From contig NZ_BMNK01000010.1 of the NCBI RefSeq assembly GCF_014646515.1, positions 1-64,000 of the forward strand: a DNA stretch of 64,000 bases, given 5' to 3'. This document shows, one piece after another, positions 8,559 through 18,464 of the stretch. Each line of letters opens with the position of its first letter. Within the stretch, counting starts at the first letter, position 1. Under the pieces are notes generated by a model, which saw nothing but the letters and a program-made list of their open reading frames with translations, made no database searches and was not told the origin of the DNA. The position numbers and the translations under genes were made by a program. The stretch comes from Nonomuraea glycinis. Lineage in GTDB: Bacteria; Actinomycetota; Actinomycetes; Streptosporangiales; Streptosporangiaceae.

Positions 8559-9256
8559 TCGCGCATGCTCTCCAGGCTGTCGAGCTTGTGCGTACGCTCG
8601 TCGTGGCCGATCTGCCGCAGCAGGTCGGCCACCGAGCGGTAGCGGCCGTACTCCGCGGCGTAGGTGCCGGGGTCGGGGACGAAGTCCAGGTCCGGGTTCT
8701 GCGCCACGAACGTCATGTACTCATGCTCGGCGTGGTCCTCGAACTCGGCGTTCAGCCGGTAGCTCCAGTCCGGCCGGACCAGGAACAGCACCCAGGACAC
8801 GTGGTAGTAGAAGAACGCGATGAGCCAGGGCGCCGCCTGGTGCAGCAGCCACCCCTGCTTGTGGCCGGAGCGCTGGACCAGATCCTGCATGATCAGCAGG
8901 TGCCACTGCTCGTTGTCCTGGTCGGCGCGGGCTTCCACGATCCGCTCGAAGACCCGGCGGGCCAGCGCGGAGCGGCCGGCGTGACGGTGCACGGCCCAGT
9001 AGCCCATCCGCTCCCATGCCTGGTAGGGCACCCGGGCGATGATCTCCAGCATGGCGAACTTGGTGTAGGAGCCCTGCTTGCCGTACAGGAGGTCGACGGG
9101 TTTGAACATCATCCTGGCCAGCAGGCCGTAGGCCATCCGCGGGGTGTCCATCGTGTCCTGCTGGGCGCGGCGGAGCTGGTCGCGGTCGAGCTTGGGCGGC
9201 CCGGACGGCGCCTCGGGGCGGCGATAGGCGGTGTGGTGGGCGGTGGTGATCGTCAT
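8543..9256 (-). CDS. Alternative-oxidase (AOX) family di-iron membrane protein
   Basis: A 237-residue protein in which all six di-iron ligands of alternative oxidase can be matched: E71 (MLEIIARVP for LETVA), E116 and H119 (NEQWHL for NERMHL), E173 (FEDHAEHEY for LEEEAVHSY), and E220 and H223 (HDERTH for DEAHH). The conserved Tyr after the third motif is Y180. Two membrane-associated helices are plausible around 75-90 and 143-162. AOX enzymes oxidise ubiquinol and reduce O2 to water without pumping protons; actinomycetes use menaquinone, so the donor here is open. ATG 9256 is chosen because GAGGAG lies 7 nt upstream. It is a monocistronic minus-strand gene. Confidence 0.78.
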   Translation of the reverse strand: MTITTAHHTAYRRPEAPSGPPKLDRDQLRRAQQDTMDTPRMAYGLLARMMFKPVDLLYGKQGSYTKFAMLEIIARVPYQAWERMGYWAVHRHAGRSALARRVFERIVEARADQDNEQWHLLIMQDLVQRSGHKQGWLLHQAAPWLIAFFYYHVSWVLFLVRPDWSYRLNAEFEDHAEHEYMTFVAQNPDLDFVPDPGTYAAEYGRYRSVADLLRQIGHDERTHKLDSLESMREPRVR

Positions 9257-9420
9257 GACCGGTCTCCTCAGGTCGTCTCGTTCGATGACCTGATGGTGCT
9301 CGACCGGACCCATGCCGGTCGTCGGCCGCTGGAGTGCTTCTGGGGTGCCTCGCGCGGCGTAGGCCCGCCGGTGGTCGTACGTCTGAAGGGGGACGGGTGA
9401 TCCCCTAGGGGTGTGGCGGA

Positions 9421-9448
9421 TCCCCGCCCGGCCTGGCCGGTGCGGGGA
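9421..9448 (-). terminator. Terminator-like hairpin
   Basis: A 7-bp outer stem (9421-9427 with 9442-9448) is continued by an inner CGGCC/GGCCG stem. It lies 22 nt past the stop of the minus-strand WGxxGxxG gene. There is no T run, as is common in actinomycetes. Confidence 0.5.
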
Positions 9449-9470
9449 CCCCTTGGAACGTGCGCCTGGC

Positions 9471-9743
9471 TTACGGGCGCGGCGGGCGGTTGGTCATGTG
9501 CTCGGCCGTGCCGACATGGCTCTTCTGCTTGCGCATGCCCGCGAGGCCGAGCAGACCCAGCAAGCCGAGCAGACCCCACAGGCCGGCGTTGCCGCCGCCT
9601 TCCTCTCGGTACTGGTTGGGCTGAGGTGACGGGTTGACCTGGCTCTGTGTCACCGGTACGGCCACCGTGTCCGCCGATGCGACGGCGGCGGGGGCGAGCG
9701 TCAGGAAGAAGGCCAGCCCCAGGCCCGTGAGCATCTTGCGCAT
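9471..9743 (-). CDS. Small secreted or membrane WGxxGxxG-type protein
   Basis: A 90-residue protein with a signal peptide (MRKMLTGLGLAFFLTLAPAAVASA), a short polar Gln/Pro-rich region, and one C-terminal hydrophobic helix with the repeat WGLLGLLGLLGLAG followed by a basic tail. This matches the WGxxGxxG family, small actinobacterial and cyanobacterial proteins of unknown function that appear to be sorted or anchored by the Gly-rich helix. ATG 9743 follows GGGGGA. The longer open frame upstream lacks a ribosome site. Confidence 0.7.
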   Translation of the reverse strand: MRKMLTGLGLAFFLTLAPAAVASADTVAVPVTQSQVNPSPQPNQYREEGGGNAGLWGLLGLLGLLGLAGMRKQKSHVGTAEHMTNRPPRP

Positions 9744-10008
9744 TGGGTTCCCCCGATCTGGCGGCCTCACGACCGCGGAGACCGCCTGTCGCGTCTCCTG
9801 GACGTTCCCCAGAAGGCTTCCCCTGATGGGACGATCTCCCACATATCTCCTGCTAAAGCTACCCATACCATCGCGAACTTGGCTCAAACCTCTTCTGTCT
9901 GCGGCGGGAGTTTCTCCATATGTCAGGACATGTCGTCATCAGGGGTGGGTGGATGCGGGACTTGCGACAGTGTGTAAGACATTTTCTGCCTATGCCGACA
10001 ACTTGAGT

Positions 10009-10045
10009 TTGGGGTCGTCGGCCGATAACCGGGATACTCAAGACA
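10009..10045 (+). promoter_or_regulatory. Candidate leaderless promoter of the aminotransferase operon
   Basis: TTGGGG (10009-10014), an 18-nt spacer and GATACT (10033-10038) place the transcription start on the A of the ATG at 10045. No Shine-Dalgarno precedes that ATG, which supports a leaderless transcript. Confidence 0.45.
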
Positions 10046-11318
10046 TGTCCGAGCTTCTCGCGCGCCACAGGGCAGTGATCCCCAACTGGGTGAGCCTCAA
10101 CTACAACGAGCCCATCGAGATCGTCAGCGGCAAGGGCAACCATGTCGTCGACGCCGAGGGCAAGAGCTACCTCGACTTCTTCGCCGGCATCCTGACCAAC
10201 ATGATCGGCTACGACGTCCCCGAGGTGCGCGAGGCGGTCGAACGCCAGCTCGCCACCGGCGTCGTGCACACCAGCACGGTCTATCTCCTGCGCGGGCAGA
10301 TCGAGCTCGCCGAGAAGATCGCCAGGCTCTCCGGCATCCCCGACGCCAAGGTGTTCTTCACCAACTCCGGCACCGAGGCCAACGAGACCGCGCTGCTGCT
10401 GGCCACCTACGCCCGCAAGAGCGACCAGGTGCTCGCCATGCGGCAGAGCTACCACGGGCGCAGCTTCGGCACCGTCGGCGTCACCTCCCACCGGTCCTGG
10501 AAGAACAACTCGCTCTCCCCGCTGAACGCGCACTTCCTGCACGGCACCGACCGGCACCTGACCCAGTTCAAGGGGCTGTCCGACGCCGACTACATCGCGG
10601 CCTGCGTCGACGACCTGCGTCACGTGCTCGCCACCGCCGTCGCCAATGACGTGGCCGCGCTGATCGCCGAGCCGATCCAGGGCGTGGGCGGGTTCACGAT
10701 GGCGCCCGACGGGCTGTTCGCCGCCTACAAGGAGGTGCTGGACGAGCAGGGCATCCTATTCATCTCCGACGAGGTGCAGACCGGCTGGGGCCGCACCGGC
10801 AGCGCGTTCTTCGGCATCCAGAACCACGGCGTGACGCCCGACATGATGACCTTCGCCAAGGGGCTGGGCAACGGCTTCGCCGTCGGCGGCATCGTGGCCC
10901 GCGGCGAGCTGCTGGACAGCCTGCCCGCCGTCGGCCTGTCCACCTTCGGCGGCAACCCGATCTCCATGGCCGCCGCCAACGCGACCCTCGACTACGTGCT
11001 CGACCACGATCTGCAGGCGAACGCCGCCAGGACCGGGAAGATCATCCTGGACGGGCTGCGCGCGGCCGCCACGCGGCTGCCGATCGTCCGCGACGTGCGC
11101 GGCAAGGGCCTGATGTTCGCCATCGAACTCGACAGCCCCGCGCAGACCGCGCGGTTCATGGAGGAGACGAAGAAGGCGGGCCTGCTCGCGGGCAAGGGCG
11201 GCCTGTACGGCACGGCCATCCGCATGGCGCCGCCGCTCACCCTGTCGGTCGCCGAGGCCACCCAGGGGCTGGAGATCATCGTCAGCGCGCTAGAGACCAT
11301 CAACGCAGAGGCAGCTCA

Positions 11319-11322
<4 letters not shown>
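10045..11322 (+). CDS. Class III PLP-dependent aminotransferase (omega-amino acid type)
   Basis: A 425-residue PLP enzyme with the class III signature ISDEVQTGWGRTGSAFF, the Schiff-base lysine K272 in TFAKGLGNG, and TNSGTEANETALLLA in the PLP phosphate region. It is most like beta-alanine/GABA/AGXT2-type enzymes that transfer an amino group from an omega-amino acid to pyruvate or 2-oxoglutarate. The stop overlaps the GTG of the methylmalonate-semialdehyde dehydrogenase gene by 4 nt, so the two are translationally coupled. This suggests that the enzyme makes malonate semialdehyde or methylmalonate semialdehyde for it. ATG 10045 is chosen because homology begins there; the frame further upstream is non-coding. 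Confidence 0.88.
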
Positions 11323-12824
<1,502 letters not shown>

Positions 12825-12880
12825 CCGGTGCGGCGCGGGGGAGGATCAGCCCTCCGCGCCGCCGCCGGTAGGCTCGGGAC

Positions 12881-14029
12881 GTGCATCGTCCTCGCATCTC
12901 CGCCGTGGCGCTCGCCGCCGCGGCCCTGGTCGCCGCGACGGGCGCGGCGGGGCCGTCACCCAAGCCGACCCCCACGGCCACTCCCACGGCCACCCCCAGC
13001 AGCACTCCCAGTGCCAGCCCCACGCAGAGCGACGGCACGCTGCAGATCCTCACCTACCGCGGCTACGCCGAATACGGCGGCACCAGCCCGCGGGCCAACT
13101 GGGCGGGCCCCTTCGAGAAGGAGACCGGCTGCCGGGTCGCCCGCCTCGACACCGTGGGGACGCCCGAGGAGATGGCCGCGCGGCTGCGTGAGCGGAGCTA
13201 CGACGTCATCTCGGCCGGGCCCGCGCTGGCCGCCGCCATGATCGCGGCCAAGCAGGTGCAGCCCATCGATACGGCCAAGATCGAGGACTACGACGACCTG
13301 GCCGAGCCGCTGCGCGAGCTGATGACCGACCCCAAGACCGACACCGTTCACGGGGTGCCGTTCCTGTGGGGCTCCCACGAGTTCCTCTACGACTCCCGCA
13401 GGGTCGGGGGCGGCGACCTGGCCCAGGTGCTCGGCGCGGCGCGGGTCATGCTCAAGGACAGCCCGCTGACCCTGGCCGACGCCGCGCTGGCCGACGACGC
13501 GGTGGAGCGGCCCTTCGAGCTGACCGCCGCCCAGCTCGACGAGGCGGCCGAGCGGCTGGCCGGGCACGATGACCGCACCTACTGGACCAACGGCCTCGAC
13601 CTGGTCAAGGGCTTCGCCACCGGATCGGTCGACTACGCCCAGGCCACCCCTTACTACCGCCTGCTCCTGGGGAAGGCGAAGATCCCGGTCAAAGCGGTCA
13701 AGACCCGCAGGACCACCGGCTGGGTCGACTCGTGGATGCTCGCCGCGAATGTCACCGACACCAACTGCGCCTACCGCTGGCTCAGCCGGATGACCAAGTC
13801 CGGCTCCCAGCGCGACGCCGCCGCCTGGCTCGGCCTGGCCCCCGCCAACCCCCAGGCGTGCAAGGGACGAGCCCGGGAAGTGTGCACGGCGTACGGCGTG
13901 ACGACCAAGTCATACCGGTTGGACCACATCGCCTTCGCCGTGCGTCCTCCTGGGGATTGCCTGCCTCCAGACGGGGAATGCACTGAATACAACGCTTGGA
14001 CCGAAAGGTGGCGCGAACTTCTGAAGTGA
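12881..14029 (+). CDS. Secreted polyamine-type (PotD-like) solute-binding protein
   Basis: A 382-residue exported protein with a signal peptide (1-23), no lipobox Cys, and a Pro/Thr/Ser-rich spacer (about 24-50). A solute-binding domain begins TLQILTYRGYAEYGG and contains SYDVISAGPALAAAMIAAKQVQPID and GVPFLWGSHEFLYDSR, the pattern of spermidine/putrescine-binding proteins. No permease or ATPase gene is adjacent, so it is an orphan binding protein here. It lies 56 nt behind mmsA and may belong to the same transcript, which would fit uptake of an amine or amino acid for the pathway. Start is GTG 12881. Confidence 0.75.
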   Translation: MHRPRISAVALAAAALVAATGAAGPSPKPTPTATPTATPSSTPSASPTQSDGTLQILTYRGYAEYGGTSPRANWAGPFEKETGCRVARLDTVGTPEEMAARLRERSYDVISAGPALAAAMIAAKQVQPIDTAKIEDYDDLAEPLRELMTDPKTDTVHGVPFLWGSHEFLYDSRRVGGGDLAQVLGAARVMLKDSPLTLADAALADDAVERPFELTAAQLDEAAERLAGHDDRTYWTNGLDLVKGFATGSVDYAQATPYYRLLLGKAKIPVKAVKTRRTTGWVDSWMLAANVTDTNCAYRWLSRMTKSGSQRDAAAWLGLAPANPQACKGRAREVCTAYGVTTKSYRLDHIAFAVRPPGDCLPPDGECTEYNAWTERWRELLK

Positions 14030-14096
14030 GTGGGGACCGGTCATCCCCACCTGAAGTGCCGCGGGCGCACCCGTCCCCCGCTGGGTGCGACCTGCT

Positions 14097-14134
14097 GAGA
14101 CGCCTCGGGCCTTCCCCCCGCCCCGAGGCGTCTC
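14097..14134. terminator. Bidirectional terminator hairpin
   Basis: A perfect 13-bp stem (14097-14109 with 14122-14134) with a 12-nt loop lies between the convergent binding-protein gene and the small Cys-rich gene. CTCTTGT follows on the plus strand. Confidence 0.75.
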
Positions 14135-14160
14135 GCTCTTGTCGCCCGTTCGCGCACGGC

Positions 14161-14397
14161 TCAGCGTGCGGGGAAGGCGACCACGGTGGCCAGCGGCGCC
14201 GGCAGCAGCGCCTCGGCGCAGTCGGCGCAGGCCAGCGCCGTCATGTCGTCAGGAAAGCGGCCCACCCGGACCCGAGGCCGCGGCCACCTCTTGTGGCAGA
14301 CGACGCAGGCGTCGCCCTGGCGCTGGGCGGCGCTCATGCCCTCAGGGTCGAACGTCAACATGTCCCGTGCCGTTCTGATCGGAGCCCAGTTCATCAC
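14161..14397 (-). CDS. Small Cys-rich (zinc-ribbon-like) hypothetical protein
   Basis: A 78-residue protein with two CxxC knuckles, CVVC at about 31-34 and CADC at about 57-60, separated by a basic RWPRPRVRVGR stretch, followed by a hydrophobic Ala/Leu-rich tail. The spacing suggests one zinc site. GGGGAG lies just before the ATG, and a TATAAC -10-like box lies upstream on the same strand. No function can be assigned. Confidence 0.6.
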   Translation of the reverse strand: MMNWAPIRTARDMLTFDPEGMSAAQRQGDACVVCHKRWPRPRVRVGRFPDDMTALACADCAEALLPAPLATVVAFPAR

Positions 14398-14522
14398 GCT
14401 CCCCGCAGCGATCGTCCGTCCTCATACCGGATCCGTTATAACCCTGGCCGCATCCGTGATCGTCTAGCTGCGCGTCAAGTCAGAGTGAATTCTCTCCCCG
14501 GACAGGGCGCGTTACAGCAACA

Positions 14523-14557
14523 AATCGGGCATCCAGCAACAAGCCGGATGCCCGATT
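14523..14557 (-). terminator. Terminator of the GABA-type aminotransferase gene
   Basis: A perfect 12-bp stem (14523-14534 with 14546-14557) begins 13 nt after the stop codon on the minus strand and is followed by TTTGTTGCTG, the best T-rich tail among the minus-strand hairpins here. Confidence 0.75.
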
Positions 14558-14569
14558 CGACAGGGTTTC

Positions 14570-15898
14570 TTACAGACTGGCGATGGCCTTCTCCAGGATG
14601 CCCAAGCCCTCCTCCAGGAGGGGCGCACCGATCACGAGGGGCGGCAGGAAGCGCAGCACGTTGCCGTACGTGCCCGCCGTGAGCACCAGGAGCCCTTCCG
14701 CGTGGCAGCGCCTGACGATCTCCTGGACGGCGGCCGGGTTCGGCTCCTTCGAGCCGGGGACCACCAGCTCGATGGCGATCATCGCGCCGCGTCCCCGCAC
14801 GTCGCCGATGATGTCGAAGCGCTCCCGCAGCGCGTGCAGCCGGGGCAGCATGATCTCGCCGATGCGCCGCGCCTTGGCGACCAGGTCCTGCTCGGCGATG
14901 GTCTCCAGCACGCCGAGCGCCGCCTCGCAGGCGAGCGGATTGCCGCCGTACGTGCCGCCGAGCCCGCCCACGTGCACCCGGTCCATCAGCTCCGCCCGGC
15001 CTGTCACCGCCGCCAGCGGCAGCCCGCCCGCGATGCCCTTGGCGGTGCAGATGAGGTCGGGCACCACGCCCTCGTCCTCGCACGCGAACAGGTCACCGGT
15101 ACGGGCGAAGCCCGTCTGCACCTCGTCGGCGACGAACACGATCCCGTTGGCGCGGCAGAACTCGGCCATCCTCGGCAGGAACCCCTTGGCGGGCTCGATG
15201 AAGCCGCCCTCGCCGGCGATCGGCTCGATCACCACGGCGGCCACGTTCTCCGCGCCGATCTGCTTGGTGATCATGTCGATGGCCTGGGCCGACGCCTCCT
15301 CGGCGCAGTTCTCCGGGCCGGTCGGCCAGCGGAACGGGTAGGCCAGCGGCACCCGGTAGACCTCGGGCGCGTACGGGCCGAAACCCTGCTTGTACGGCAT
15401 GTTCTTGGCCGTGAGCGTCATCGTGAGCAGGGTGCGGCCGTGGTAGCCGTGGTCGAACACGACGACCGCGGGCCGGCCGGTGGCGTGCCTGGCGATCTTG
15501 ACCGCGTTCTCCACGGCCTCGGCGCCGCTGTTGAGGAGCACCGTCCGCTTCTCGTGGTCGCCGGGGGTGAGCTCGTTGAGCTTCTCGCACACCTCGACGT
15601 ACGACTCGTACGGCGTGATCATGAAGCAGGTGTGGGTGAACTCGGCGACCTGCCGCTGGACCCGCTCCACCACCTTCGGCGCGGCGTTGCCCACGCTCGT
15701 CACGGCGATGCCGGAGCCGAAGTCGATCAGCGAGTTCCCGTCGACGTCCTGCACCACGCCGCCGCCGGCGCGGGTCACGAAGACCGGCAGCGTGACGCCG
15801 ATGCCGGGCGGGACGGCCGCCTGTTTGCGGGCCAGCAGCTCCTGCGACTTCGGGCCGGGGATCGGGGTGACGAGGCGGCGCTCCTGCGGAATGCTCAT
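14570..15898 (-). CDS. gabT: 4-aminobutyrate-type aminotransferase
   Basis: A 442-residue class III aminotransferase of the GABA transaminase type. [38 protein letters not shown] (PLP lysine) and [16 protein letters not shown] are all present. Such enzymes convert GABA and 2-oxoglutarate to succinate semialdehyde and glutamate. Homology begins at [18 protein letters not shown], so ATG 15898 is the start; no strong ribosome site precedes it. It diverges from a PucR regulator 91 nt away, a common arrangement for GABA genes in actinomycetes. The aldehyde dehydrogenase at 18465 could process its product, although it is not in the same transcript. Confidence 0.88.
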   Translation of the reverse strand: MSIPQERRLVTPIPGPKSQELLARKQAAVPPGIGVTLPVFVTRAGGGVVQDVDGNSLIDFGSGIAVTSVGNAAPKVVERVQRQVAEFTHTCFMITPYESYVEVCEKLNELTPGDHEKRTVLLNSGAEAVENAVKIARHATGRPAVVVFDHGYHGRTLLTMTLTAKNMPYKQGFGPYAPEVYRVPLAYPFRWPTGPENCAEEASAQAIDMITKQIGAENVAAVVIEPIAGEGGFIEPAKGFLPRMAEFCRANGIVFVADEVQTGFARTGDLFACEDEGVVPDLICTAKGIAGGLPLAAVTGRAELMDRVHVGGLGGTYGGNPLACEAALGVLETIAEQDLVAKARRIGEIMLPRLHALRERFDIIGDVRGRGAMIAIELVVPGSKEPNPAAVQEIVRRCHAEGLLVLTAGTYGNVLRFLPPLVIGAPLLEEGLGILEKAIASL

Positions 15899-15931
15899 GT
15901 GCTCGACGGTACGGTGGCCGCCTCTCAGCTC

Positions 15932-15947
15932 CGATATGTCGATATGT
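15932..15947. promoter_or_regulatory. 8-bp direct repeat in the gabT/PucR intergenic region
   Basis: CGATATGT occurs twice in immediate succession (15932-15939, 15940-15947) in the 91-nt divergent promoter region. It is a reasonable candidate for the PucR binding site, but this is inference from position only. Confidence 0.4.
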
Positions 15948-15989
15948 AAGACTATGGGTGGTTTTCTCTGCCGGAATGGACAAAAGTCG

Positions 15990-17591
15990 ATGGCGCCTTC
16001 CTTGCGGGCCGTGGTGCGGCGGATGGGGCTGCGGCCGGTCGCCGGCGGGCTGGACACGGTCGTGCGGTGGGTGGCGGTCAGTGAGCTGGAGGATCCGGCC
16101 CCCTTTCTCGAAGGGGACGAGCTGCTGCTGACCACCGGTATCCGGCTGGGAGATGATTTTTCGGGATATGTCGCCCGGCTGGTGGCTCGTGGGGTGGCCG
16201 GGCTGGGCTTCGGTGTCGGGCTCACCCACGAGGAGATCCCGGCCGCGCTCGTGGCCGCCGCCGAGCAGGCGGGGCTGCCGCTGCTGGAGGTGCCGCGCGA
16301 GACGCCGTTCATCGCGATCGGCAAGCTGGTCAGCGAACTGCTCGCCGCCGAGCAGTACGACGAGATCACCCGCGCCTTCGCCGCCCAAGGCCGGCTGACC
16401 CGCGCCGCCCTGCGCCCCGAGGGCACCCACGCGGTCATCGACCGGCTGGCCAAGGAGACCGGCGGCTGGGCGATCCTGCTGGACGAGTCCGGCCAGGTGC
16501 GCCACACCACCCCCGGCGCCGACGCCGACGCGGTCACCGCCGAGATCACCCGGCTCCTCACCACGGGCCGGACGGCGTGGGGGGCGGCGTCGGGGATCCG
16601 GGGGAGTGGGCGGCGATTCCCGGCCAGCCTGGCGCTGGCCGGGCCGGACGAGCACGTCGTGGTGCAGCCTCTGGGCGGTGGTTCGCGGCCGCGCGGGTTC
16701 TTCGCCGTCGGGGCGGCGCGGCCCTTCTCGCCGGTGGCCCACACCGTGGTCAACGCCGCCGGCTCGCTGCTCACCCTGGCTCTGGAGCAGGGCGGGGCCC
16801 ACCTGGAGGCCGAACGGCGCCTTCGTGACGCCGTACTGCGTCTGCTGCTGTCCGGGGCGCCGGGTGCGGTGGAGGAGGCGCGGGCGGTGCTCGGCCCGCT
16901 CGGCGCGCGGCTGCCCGAGGAGCCGTTCGTGGTGCTGGCCGTCGGCGAGGAGGCGCTGGAGCAGGTGGAGGCGGTGGCCTTCGCCGCCCGCCTGGACCCG
17001 GCCGGGGAAGCCGTCCCGCCCGCCGACGGTCCATCGGGACCCCTGGCGGGCGAGAGGCAAGCCGGGAGCGGTCCTGCCGGACGAGCTGGGCAGGTCGGGG
17101 GCGAGTCCGCTCTGGGGGCCCGGCGGCGGGCGGGGGTGGCCGTGTTGGTGGCGGAGGGGGTGGGGATGGAGGTGGCGGAGACGGTCGGGGTGGCTGTCGG
17201 GGTCAGCTCGCCGTGCGACTACCGGACCCTGCGGGGTGGGGTCGAGCAGGCGTGCCGGGCGTACGGGGGGAGCCGGGGTGGGGTGGTGTTCTTCGGTGCG
17301 CTGGCCGGGCAGGGGCTGATGGCGCTGCTCGAACCGGCCGCGGCGCGGGCGTTCTCGGCGGCGCTGCTGGCCCCGCTCGTGGCCTACGGGACGCGGGCCG
17401 ATCTGATGGCGTCGCTGCGGGCGTACCTGGACAGCAATGGGCACTGGGACGCCGCCGCGCAGCGGCTCGGCGTGCACCGGCACACCCTGCGGTACCGGAT
17501 GAAACGGGTGAGCGAGCTGCTGGGGTGCGATCTCGACGATCCGGGCGTGCGGGCCGAGCTGTGGTTCGCGCTGGAGGCCGCGCGACGCTGA
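15990..17591 (+). CDS. PucR-family transcriptional regulator of the GABA-type gene
   Basis: A 533-residue PucR protein with an N-terminal domain (LRPVAGGLDTVVRWVAVSELEDP, GDELLLTTGIRLGDDF) and a C-terminal helix-turn-helix (LRAYLDSNGHWDAAAQRLGVHRHTLRYRMKRVSELLGCDL). A low-complexity Gly/Val-rich linker lies at about 370-410. Homology begins at MAPSLRAVVRRMG, so ATG 15990 is preferred over upstream codons that lie within the divergent gene. Its position back-to-back with gabT indicates that it regulates that gene. The effector is probably GABA or a related amine (inference). Confidence 0.87.
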   Translation: MAPSLRAVVRRMGLRPVAGGLDTVVRWVAVSELEDPAPFLEGDELLLTTGIRLGDDFSGYVARLVARGVAGLGFGVGLTHEEIPAALVAAAEQAGLPLLEVPRETPFIAIGKLVSELLAAEQYDEITRAFAAQGRLTRAALRPEGTHAVIDRLAKETGGWAILLDESGQVRHTTPGADADAVTAEITRLLTTGRTAWGAASGIRGSGRRFPASLALAGPDEHVVVQPLGGGSRPRGFFAVGAARPFSPVAHTVVNAAGSLLTLALEQGGAHLEAERRLRDAVLRLLLSGAPGAVEEARAVLGPLGARLPEEPFVVLAVGEEALEQVEAVAFAARLDPAGEAVPPADGPSGPLAGERQAGSGPAGRAGQVGGESALGARRRAGVAVLVAEGVGMEVAETVGVAVGVSSPCDYRTLRGGVEQACRAYGGSRGGVVFFGALAGQGLMALLEPAAARAFSAALLAPLVAYGTRADLMASLRAYLDSNGHWDAAAQRLGVHRHTLRYRMKRVSELLGCDLDDPGVRAELWFALEAARR

Positions 17592-17611
17592 CGGGCAGCG
17601 TCGCGCGGACG

Positions 17612-18238
17612 TCAGTTCTTGTCCACCAGGTAGCAGCAGATGGTCGCCGTGGTGACCGCCTCGTAGGTGCGGCCGTCCCGCAGGTGTCCCGCCCGCTCCA
17701 GGCTGATGGCGCCCTGGGCCGCCGCCCACAGCGCGTCCGCGATCTTGCGGGGCTGGGTGGGGATGAGGTGTCCGGCGGAGATGCAGTCGGCGATCACCCG
17801 GTCGAAGATGTTGAGCGCCGCGCGAGCGAGGGTCCTGGCCCGCTCGCTGGGTTCGAAGCCGGGGATCGCCCGCTCGAACATCAGGCTGTAGTAACCGGGC
17901 TCGGCCAGGCACGCCTGGCGGTAGGCCGGGCAGAGCGCATTGAGGTGTTCGAGGGGATCCCTGCGCTGCGGTGCCGCTTCGAGGAAGCGGCGAAAGCGCT
18001 CAAATCCCTCCAGATAGAGAGCCTCCGCGAGGCCCTCCCGGTTGCCGAACATCGTGTAGATGACCGTCGTGGTGCAGCCGGCCTCGGTGGCGATCCTGCG
18101 CATGGTCAGACTGTCGGAGCCATCGCTGATCAGCAGGTTCACGGCGACGTCCAGCAGTTTGGAACGTAGCTCGTCATGGCCGGCCCGTTCGCCCAACAGG
18201 TAGGCGCCTTGAAGCCCAAGCGGCGCCGAGGAGGTCAT
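17612..18238 (-). CDS. TetR-family regulator
   Basis: A 208-residue TetR protein with the helix-turn-helix LTMRRIATEAGCTTTVIYTMFGNREGLAEALYLEGF at about 43-80 and a WHG-like C-terminal domain (GYYSLMFERAIPGFEPS, ALWAAAQGAISLERAGHL). It lies between the PucR gene and the divergent aldehyde dehydrogenase at 18465, which is its most likely target. Its ATG is immediately preceded by a 9-bp hairpin carrying the only Shine-Dalgarno-like sequence in the loop, so its own translation may be damped. Confidence 0.85.
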   Translation of the reverse strand: MTSSAPLGLQGAYLLGERAGHDELRSKLLDVAVNLLISDGSDSLTMRRIATEAGCTTTVIYTMFGNREGLAEALYLEGFERFRRFLEAAPQRRDPLEHLNALCPAYRQACLAEPGYYSLMFERAIPGFEPSERARTLARAALNIFDRVIADCISAGHLIPTQPRKIADALWAAAQGAISLERAGHLRDGRTYEAVTTATICCYLVDKN

Positions 18239-18266
18239 GGGCCCACGCCTTTCTTTTCGTGGGCCC
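18239..18266 (-). promoter_or_regulatory. Hairpin directly before the TetR start codon
   Basis: A 9-bp stem (18239-18247 with 18258-18266) has a 10-nt loop that reads AAAAGAAAGG on the minus strand. The loop contains the purine-rich ribosome site and the stem ends one base before the ATG at 18238. It could be a translational control hairpin or a protein-binding palindrome. Confidence 0.5.
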
Positions 18267-18375
18267 CGCCGCGCTGAGGGACCCGCATCCGTGACTTAGC
18301 CATGGCGGAGAGGCTTCAAACCGCTCCGCCTCGTAAACATCCCGAATTAGGCCTACTTCTGTTACATGGTGGGTA

Positions 18376-18391
18376 TACAACCGGGCTTGTA
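18376..18391. promoter_or_regulatory. Palindrome in the TetR/aldehyde dehydrogenase intergenic region
   Basis: TACAA at 18376-18380 is inverted as TTGTA at 18387-18391 around CCGGGC. It sits midway between the divergent genes and may be the TetR operator. The arms are short, so support is modest. Confidence 0.3.
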
Positions 18392-18464
18392 CTTAACGGA
18401 GGGGCCAGAGGGCACTCTTGTGCACCCTGGTGTAAGTCCCCCTCGTTAGGCTTGGCATAACGTC

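Noticed and set aside
9634-10044. An N-terminal extension of the 10045 aminotransferase
   Set aside because: It overlaps the small WGxxGxxG gene and the promoter region, and family homology starts at 10045.
15480-15989. An N-terminal extension of the second PucR regulator
   Set aside because: The extra frame is antisense to gabT; homology and promoter position start at 15990.
18174-18380. A 68-codon minus-strand frame upstream of the TetR gene
   Set aside because: It lies across the regulatory hairpin and TetR start, has no ribosome site and no recognisable sequence.
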